9,866 bases of DNA from an uncultured Cellvibrio sp. Lineage in GTDB: Bacteria; Pseudomonadota; Gammaproteobacteria; Pseudomonadales; Cellvibrionaceae. The first letter of the stretch is position 1. The number at the start of each line of letters is the position of its first letter. Shown piece after piece: positions 6,261-9,866 of this stretch. A program made the position numbers and the translations under genes. A model generated the notes under the pieces. That model did not search any database. It was not told where the DNA came from and was given only the letters and a program-made list of their open reading frames with translations. Location: assembly GCA_946481735.1 (NCBI GenBank), contig CAMLOU010000152.1, positions 1 to 9,866 of the forward strand, in the 5' to 3' direction.

Positions 6261-7979
6261 TTAGCGGTTCAGATACTCCATTAACCACTGCATGGCCGGG
6301 CGCTGCTGACCATTGCTTTGGATCAGGCCAGTGCCTTCACGCCAGGTAGCACCGACAACATAACCCCAAAGGGTTATACCGGCCACATTGGGGTGGTTGT
6401 AGAAGATAGGGAAGTGCATCTGCATGTACTGTAACTGAGTCTGATCATTCGTCGCCTCGATGTCATACTCGGAGATATACAACGGCAGGCCCAACGCGGA
6501 AATTTGATCCAGCTTGCTCTGAATTTCCTGAGCGGTCCAGACTCGTGGAGAATACAGGCTGTGCGCCTGAAGGCCCAGAGCATCGACATAACCGGAGTTC
6601 ACAGCCGGGCGAATCATGTCGATGATGGCATCGGTATCCCAGGTCATGAAGTTGTAGTCGTTGTAGATCAGAACAGCATTCGGGCAATGCTGGCGCGCCA
6701 ACCGGAAGGATTCGGTGATCCAGTTGCTGCCAAACGCATTGGCCGCATAGTTTGCCGGCGCGTGCGAAGGCAGCGCTTCGTTCACCACATCAATCATCGC
6801 CGTATCCGGGTAGCGTGCGCAGTAATCGCGAATCCATTCTTCAATTTCCGCGCGCTGCTCCGCAGCACTCAAGCCGTCAATCCAACCCGGACGCTGACTA
6901 CCCCACACCAGCGTGTGCGCTTTGACAGGAATACCGTTCGCGCGAGCGAAGTTGTAGATGGCATCCAGCGGACCCCAGTTGTACTGGTCGCGAGTGCCCT
7001 CAACGGAACCCCACTTGCCTTCGTTTTCTGGTGTAATTTGATCCCAGTATTGGGTGAAGTCGGAGCGAACCGAACCGTTGGTGGTGATATTACCCACAAA
7101 GAAATCGGGGAAGTTCGGGTTGCCGGGGTTCTGGCTGCTGCTTGAGCTTGAGGTGCTGCTGGAACTGGATGATGAGTTGCTGCCATCGAACGGGTTACCA
7201 AAACCGATGGAACCGTTGCAATGCAACATTTGTGAGAAAGAACCCGCACCACATTCTCCGTCCCACGCACCGGTATTATCTTCCTGATCTTCAGCCTGAT
7301 AGGTCACGCCATTGACGATAATGTAATCCACTTCGACATCGCGATCACCAGCATCATTGGTAAATGCAACGCGCAACTGACCGGTAGCGTTGGTTTGTAC
7401 AGTGTAGTCGAGCATGCCGACGCTCAATGTCCAGGTCTGGATGGTCTGGCCGCCGATTTGCAGGCTGACACTTTCGTCTCCGGTAACGCCGCTCATGCGC
7501 ACAGTGATGCTGTTGTTACCGCCAGCAACTGAACTGCTGGAGCTGCTCGAACTAACGGAACTGACCGGGCTGCTCGAACTGCTTGAGCTGGTAGGGGTGC
7601 TGCTTGAGCCACTACCACCCTGAACGGTAAACGTTGCCAGTGCTGGTGTCGCGCTACCGTTGGCACAAAAACCAAAACTGGTGTTGCCGCCCGGCGCCAC
7701 GTTTGCGTTGTACGCCGCAGGGGTAACCGTAACGCCACTCAAGTTACCGTTCCAAAGGTTATTGATGGTCGTGCCATTAAGGTTCAAGCCAACCGTCCAG
7801 GAAGTAATGGCCTGGCTGCCATTGTTGGCAATGGTGACGTTAGCGCAATAACCGGAACCCCAATTATTATTGACATTAAGCGTAGCTTCGGCAGAGCCGG
7901 AGGTCAGGGCATGCGCCCCGTGGGCTGAGGTAAGTACAGCTGCTGCAAAGAGCAGGTTTCTTGGTAAATGGATGGTCAT
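6261..7979 (-). CDS. xynB: Secreted endo-beta-1,4-xylanase, CBM2-CBM60-like-GH10 (Xyn10B type)
   Basis: A 572-residue secreted xylanase that cleaves internal beta-1,4-xylosyl bonds by the retaining GH10 mechanism. The signal peptide ends near Ala24 (GAHA/L). A CBM2 (about 25-120) has a C45/C105 pair instead of the terminal cysteines seen in the neighbouring cellulases. A Ser linker (about 124-150) leads to a second module (about 156-264) with WTLSVGMLDYTV and VEVDYIIVNGVTYQAEDQ plus C243/C254, typical of the calcium-dependent xylan/galactan-binding family CBM60 or its circular permutant CBM36. A second Ser linker (268-282) precedes GH10 (about 292-572), with acid/base E401 in DVVNEALP and nucleophile E504 in YISEYDI. 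The start at 7979 has AGGAG 7 nt upstream and yields a clean signal peptide; an in-frame ATG at 8051 would bury it. Domain order and length resemble Cellvibrio japonicus Xyn10B, hence the symbol. Confidence 0.93.
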   Translation of the reverse strand: MTIHLPRNLLFAAAVLTSAHGAHALTSGSAEATLNVNNNWGSGYCANVTIANNGSQAITSWTVGLNLNGTTINNLWNGNLSGVTVTPAAYNANVAPGGNTSFGFCANGSATPALATFTVQGGSGSSSTPTSSSSSSSPVSSVSSSSSSSSVAGGNNSITVRMSGVTGDESVSLQIGGQTIQTWTLSVGMLDYTVQTNATGQLRVAFTNDAGDRDVEVDYIIVNGVTYQAEDQEDNTGAWDGECGAGSFSQMLHCNGSIGFGNPFDGSNSSSSSSSTSSSSSSQNPGNPNFPDFFVGNITTNGSVRSDFTQYWDQITPENEGKWGSVEGTRDQYNWGPLDAIYNFARANGIPVKAHTLVWGSQRPGWIDGLSAAEQRAEIEEWIRDYCARYPDTAMIDVVNEALPSHAPANYAANAFGSNWITESFRLARQHCPNAVLIYNDYNFMTWDTDAIIDMIRPAVNSGYVDALGLQAHSLYSPRVWTAQEIQSKLDQISALGLPLYISEYDIEATNDQTQLQYMQMHFPIFYNHPNVAGITLWGYVVGATWREGTGLIQSNGQQRPAMQWLMEYLNR

Positions 7980-7986
7980 TTTCGAA

Positions 7987-7991
7987 CTCCT
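7987..7991 (-). promoter_or_regulatory. Ribosome binding site deciding the xylanase start
   Basis: AGGAG on the minus strand, 7 nt before ATG 7979. It favours this start over the in-frame ATG at 8051, which would put 24 extra polar residues before the signal peptide. Confidence 0.8.
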
Positions 7992-8136
7992 GTTTGAAAT
8001 CATTATTGGCATGGGAGTGTTGCTGATATTTACACTGAAACGCCTGAACATCGGCGGAGGTTCGACTCAGAAAAACAAAAATGAATAGCGAGGCCTGCTG
8101 CTTATTTGAATCTATTATCAAGCGCTATTTTCGTAC

Positions 8137-8160
8137 CACCGACGGCCGGCGTCGTCGGTG
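8137..8160. promoter_or_regulatory. 24-bp inverted repeat at the predicted xylanase transcription start (operator candidate)
   Basis: CACCGACG (8137-8144) and CGTCGGTG (8153-8160) are perfect inverted 8-mers around an 8-bp centre that itself contains the palindrome GCCGGC. The repeat abuts the -10 hexamer (8161-8166) and covers the predicted start site near 8154, a classic repressor operator position. As RNA it could form a stem at the 5' end of the transcript, although a start at 8154 would remove part of one arm. Confidence 0.5.
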
Positions 8161-8189
8161 AGTAAACAACTGCACCGCGATATTGTCAA
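8161..8189 (-). promoter_or_regulatory. Sigma-70 promoter for the xylanase gene
   Basis: On the minus strand, -35 TTGACA (8189-8184, perfect) is separated by exactly 17 bp from -10 TTTACT (8166-8161, 4 of 6). The predicted start is near 8154, giving a leader of about 175 nt. Confidence 0.6.
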
Positions 8190-8200
8190 TTTGAAACTAA

Positions 8201-8216
8201 GGTGTGGCGTCTCACA
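8201..8216. promoter_or_regulatory. CRP/Vfr-like site upstream of the xylanase promoter
   Basis: GGTGT-GGCGTC-TCACA matches TGTGA-N6-TCACA at 8 of 10 positions, with one perfect half and a degenerate other half. It lies 11 bp upstream of the -35 box and about 54 bp from the predicted start, which is not an exact class I or class II position. The same type of site is found upstream of the other two hydrolase genes. Confidence 0.35.
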
Positions 8217-8633
8217 TTTTTTTTAATTATCTGGATTGCGTATCGCGTCACGAATCTCATTGAATCTGTCGCCGTGTTCATGCCATGAATCGCGCAGGGG
8301 TCACACAACGTAAAATTTTTATAAGAAATTTGTTTTTTACTGAGTAAATTGTGGCATCAAATATCTACAACTAAACATGTTGCGCGCGGTGTAATTGAAA
8401 CCGTATGACGGAAAATATTTCCATACGATTGATAGCCGAAAGAGAAATAAATGTGTAATTCAATCGGCTTTGAAGAATGGGGCTATACCACGCCGCCGAG
8501 CGCGCGCAGCAATGCAAGCGCGAGAGACGGCGACATTGTGTTGCCGGTGCTTTAACTTATTGGGCGTCTGTGTTATCGATGGTGATTCATGATGCATGCG
8601 CGGCTAATTGATTGTTTTTCTTTGAAAAATCAT

Positions 8634-8674
8634 TAGGGTTCTCACCCTACAAGATGCGCATAATGTATATTATG
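8634..8674. repeat. Two adjacent short inverted repeats upstream of the lipoprotein gene
   Basis: TAGGGT (8634-8639) with ACCCTA (8644-8649), and CATAAT (8659-8664) with ATTATG (8669-8674). Both have perfect 6-bp arms around 4 bp, and their centres are 25 bp apart. The second contains -10-like hexamers (TATTAT, 8668-8673), but no matching -35 box is seen. They could be operators or chance in AT-rich DNA. Confidence 0.3.
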
Positions 8675-8825
8675 TTAAATTGTATTTATCATTTGAGCCC
8701 CCAACATGCCGTTAATCGTCAACTCAATGACATACTACTTCCACTCAGTTATTTTTTAGCCTAACGCCCTTTTACTTGGTTGTCATACCTGCAAACAAAA
8801 GCGGCGAAAACCTATGGGGGATTTT

Positions 8826-9251
8826 ATGAAAACCTATTTATTAATTCCGTTTATCGTGGGACTGGCGGCCTGCACGTCCATGGATCATAAACTGCCGAGC
8901 ATCTCCGACACGCTACGCGAAACCACCGGCCAAAATGGTCGCGCCTGTGTTAGGACAAGCGACATTCGCGGTTACGGTGTTCAAGGTGATGTGATCAACA
9001 TCGACTCTGACACCGATTATTACATCGCCACCGTGCACCCTGGATGCCTAGATCTTCAAACTTCAATGGGCATTATGTTCAGTGGTGGCTTCAGCGAAAT
9101 TTGTGGCGGACGTATCGATAAGATCATTACGCGAGATAACGAATGTTCAATAAATCACATCTTTCAATTTAAAAATCGTGACGCGGCGTTCGAAGCTTAT
9201 GAGAGAGCTATAACGCGGCGTGAAGAATTGCGTTCTAATGAGCAGCGTTGA
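8826..9251 (+). CDS. Small cysteine-rich outer-envelope lipoprotein (DUF6491-like)
   Basis: A 141-residue predicted lipoprotein. The N-terminus MKTYLLIPFIVGLAAC has a short basic/hydrophobic signal and the lipobox LAAC, so Cys16 should be lipidated and the protein anchored facing the periplasm. The mature part carries four further cysteines (C41, C74, C93, C107), enough for two disulfides, and a charged, probably helical C-terminus (RDAAFEAYERAITRREELR). The pattern RACVRTSDIRGY...YYIATV...CLDL...ICGGRIDKI recalls the small uncharacterised DUF6491 lipoproteins of proteobacteria; that assignment is from memory and tentative, and the function is unknown. The start at 8826 is preferred over an in-frame ATG at 8814 because the G-rich RBS (8816-8821) lies between them and the lipobox distance is right. 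It converges on another lipoprotein gene across a perfect palindrome. Confidence 0.8.
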   Translation: MKTYLLIPFIVGLAACTSMDHKLPSISDTLRETTGQNGRACVRTSDIRGYGVQGDVINIDSDTDYYIATVHPGCLDLQTSMGIMFSGGFSEICGGRIDKIITRDNECSINHIFQFKNRDAAFEAYERAITRREELRSNEQR

Positions 9252-9266
9252 CAGCAATACATGCAG

Positions 9267-9306
9267 TCAAATTAGAACGAGGGAATATTCCCTCGTTCTA
9301 ATTTGA
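9267..9306. terminator. Perfect 40-bp palindrome, bidirectional terminator between convergent genes
   Basis: The left 20 bases (9267-9286, TCAAATTAGAACGAGGGAAT) are the exact reverse complement of the right 20 (9287-9306), with no spacer. A GC-rich core (CGAGGG/CCCTCG) is flanked by an A-rich arm on one side and TTCTAATTT on the other, so each strand's transcript gives a GC stem followed by a U-rich run. It sits 15 bp after the lipoprotein stop (9251) and 17 bp before the stop of the convergent gene (9324), which fits a shared terminator. Confidence 0.75.
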
Positions 9307-9323
9307 AACGCCCTGCTTTTTCA

Positions 9324-9866
9324 TCAGTATTCCAGTGTATTTTTCTCACCTAGTGCATTAGTAATTATTACTTTATCGAGTGCGCCTGAGTCTTTATAAA
9401 CGTACTCATAGCGGAGTTTAACCGCCTGTTTAACATATTGAATCTGTTCTTCGCCGTTCTGTGTATAAGCGATAAAATAATCTTGCTCATAAATTGAGTT
9501 TTCAGGAGTAATTTTTTTTCCCTTGACCGGTTCGCCCTGCTGGTTGCGCATGGCAGAATAAAAATTTACCTCAGCTGCCTTGGGGATTAATTGCGGATCA
9601 AACCCGGATAGTTCTATTCCTTCAAATAAGGTAAACAAGGAGTGGCTTTCCTTGGTATCACACATCCAGGCCCTATAAAACTTGCCACGCTTTATCGATT
9701 CCGTATAGTCCATTGCATCTACAGGCTTAACTGGGTGACTGTATGTCGCCCAGCTTTTAAAGAAATACACCTGGCATTGCATTTCGTTTTTCTGAGTTTT
9801 AATAAAACCTTCCATTTCCTCACCACTGCAACCAAGAATAGATAAGAATGAGAGCGCAAGTATATA
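9324..9866 (-). CDS. Putative lipoprotein of unknown function, 5' end cut by the window edge
   Basis: The frame runs from TGA at 9324-9326 to the window edge without a stop, giving 180 visible residues. The first visible residues are YILALSFLSILGCSGEE, a hydrophobic signal segment with a lipobox-like ILGC, so the ATG at 9815 is an internal methionine and the true start lies only a few codons outside the window. Mature protein from that Cys is about 168 residues, with aromatic-rich charged sequence (YFFKSWATYS, FYRAWMCD) and a C-terminal beta-rich region (YEYVYKDSGALDKVIITNALG). I recognise no family. It shares a terminator palindrome with the convergent lipoprotein gene. Probable export to the outer membrane is inferred from the lipobox only. 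Confidence 0.7.
   Translation of the reverse strand, partial: YILALSFLSILGCSGEEMEGFIKTQKNEMQCQVYFFKSWATYSHPVKPVDAMDYTESIKRGKFYRAWMCDTKESHSLFTLFEGIELSGFDPQLIPKAAEVNFYSAMRNQQGEPVKGKKITPENSIYEQDYFIAYTQNGEEQIQYVKQAVKLRYEYVYKDSGALDKVIITNALGEKNTLEY

Larger units (their letters stand above)
7980..8825. other. Long gene-free region between the divergent xylanase and lipoprotein genes
   Basis: About 850 bp without a supported gene. The xylanase side holds its RBS, a 24-bp inverted repeat (8137-8160), a sigma-70 promoter (8161-8189) and a CRP-like site (8201-8216). From 8217 to about 8400 the DNA is AT-rich with T and A runs. A 65-codon TTG-initiated frame at 8395-8592 lacks an RBS and has an arginine/cysteine-rich composition of no recognised family, so it is not called. 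Two short inverted repeats lie at 8634-8649 and 8659-8674 on the lipoprotein side. Confidence 0.6.

Noticed and set aside
7980..8051. Longer xylanase starting at ATG 8051
   Set aside because: It would place 24 polar residues before the signal peptide; ATG 7979 has a strong RBS and a normal signal peptide.
8395..8592. 65-codon open frame on the + strand in the gap between the xylanase and lipoprotein genes
   Set aside because: TTG start with no ribosome binding site, composition rich in Arg and Cys, no recognisable domain, in otherwise AT-rich non-coding DNA.
9267..9306. The palindrome as an insertion-sequence end or CRISPR repeat
   Set aside because: No transposase, target duplication or second copy in the window; its place between convergent stops fits a terminator.

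Overview
The window reads as chromosomal DNA of a plant-cell-wall-degrading gammaproteobacterium, most likely Cellvibrio or a close relative. The grounds are three secreted modular glycoside hydrolases that share the hallmark architecture of that group: an N-terminal CBM2, polyserine linkers, CBM10 in two of them, and a C-terminal catalytic domain. No mobile element, tRNA, rRNA or CRISPR array was seen.

Layout. 1-171 (+) is the 3' end of an unrecognised gene. 247-1749 (-) is a CBM2-CBM10-GH45 endoglucanase. 1984-3756 (-) is a CBM2-CBM10-GH5 endoglucanase. 4241-6153 (+) is a two-gene overlapping operon of a haem-oxygenase-like diiron protein and a class I SAM methyltransferase with an NPPY motif; it is inserted, in opposite orientation, between the cellulase pair and the xylanase. 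6261-7979 (-) is a CBM2-CBM60-like-GH10 xylanase resembling Cellvibrio Xyn10B. A gene-free stretch of about 850 bp (7980-8825) follows, then a small lipoprotein at 8826-9251 (+) and a convergent, 5'-truncated second lipoprotein at 9324 to beyond 9866 (-).

How the parts work together. The three hydrolases should be exported by Sec, anchored on cellulose by CBM2/CBM10 (xylan by the CBM60-like module), and together attack cellulose and its xylan coat. Each has a candidate CRP/Vfr-type site (GTGA-N6-TCAC-like, of varying quality) about 170-230 bp before its start codon, which would suit carbon catabolite control. The GH5 and xylanase genes also have good sigma-70 promoter matches. The xylanase promoter is followed directly by a 24-bp inverted repeat placed like a repressor operator.

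The least explained elements are the diiron protein/methyltransferase pair, which looks like the core of a small-molecule modification pathway of unknown product; a strand-biased 51-nt hairpin between the two cellulase genes; and a perfect 40-bp palindrome between the two lipoprotein genes. All identifications come from reading motifs by eye, with no database search.
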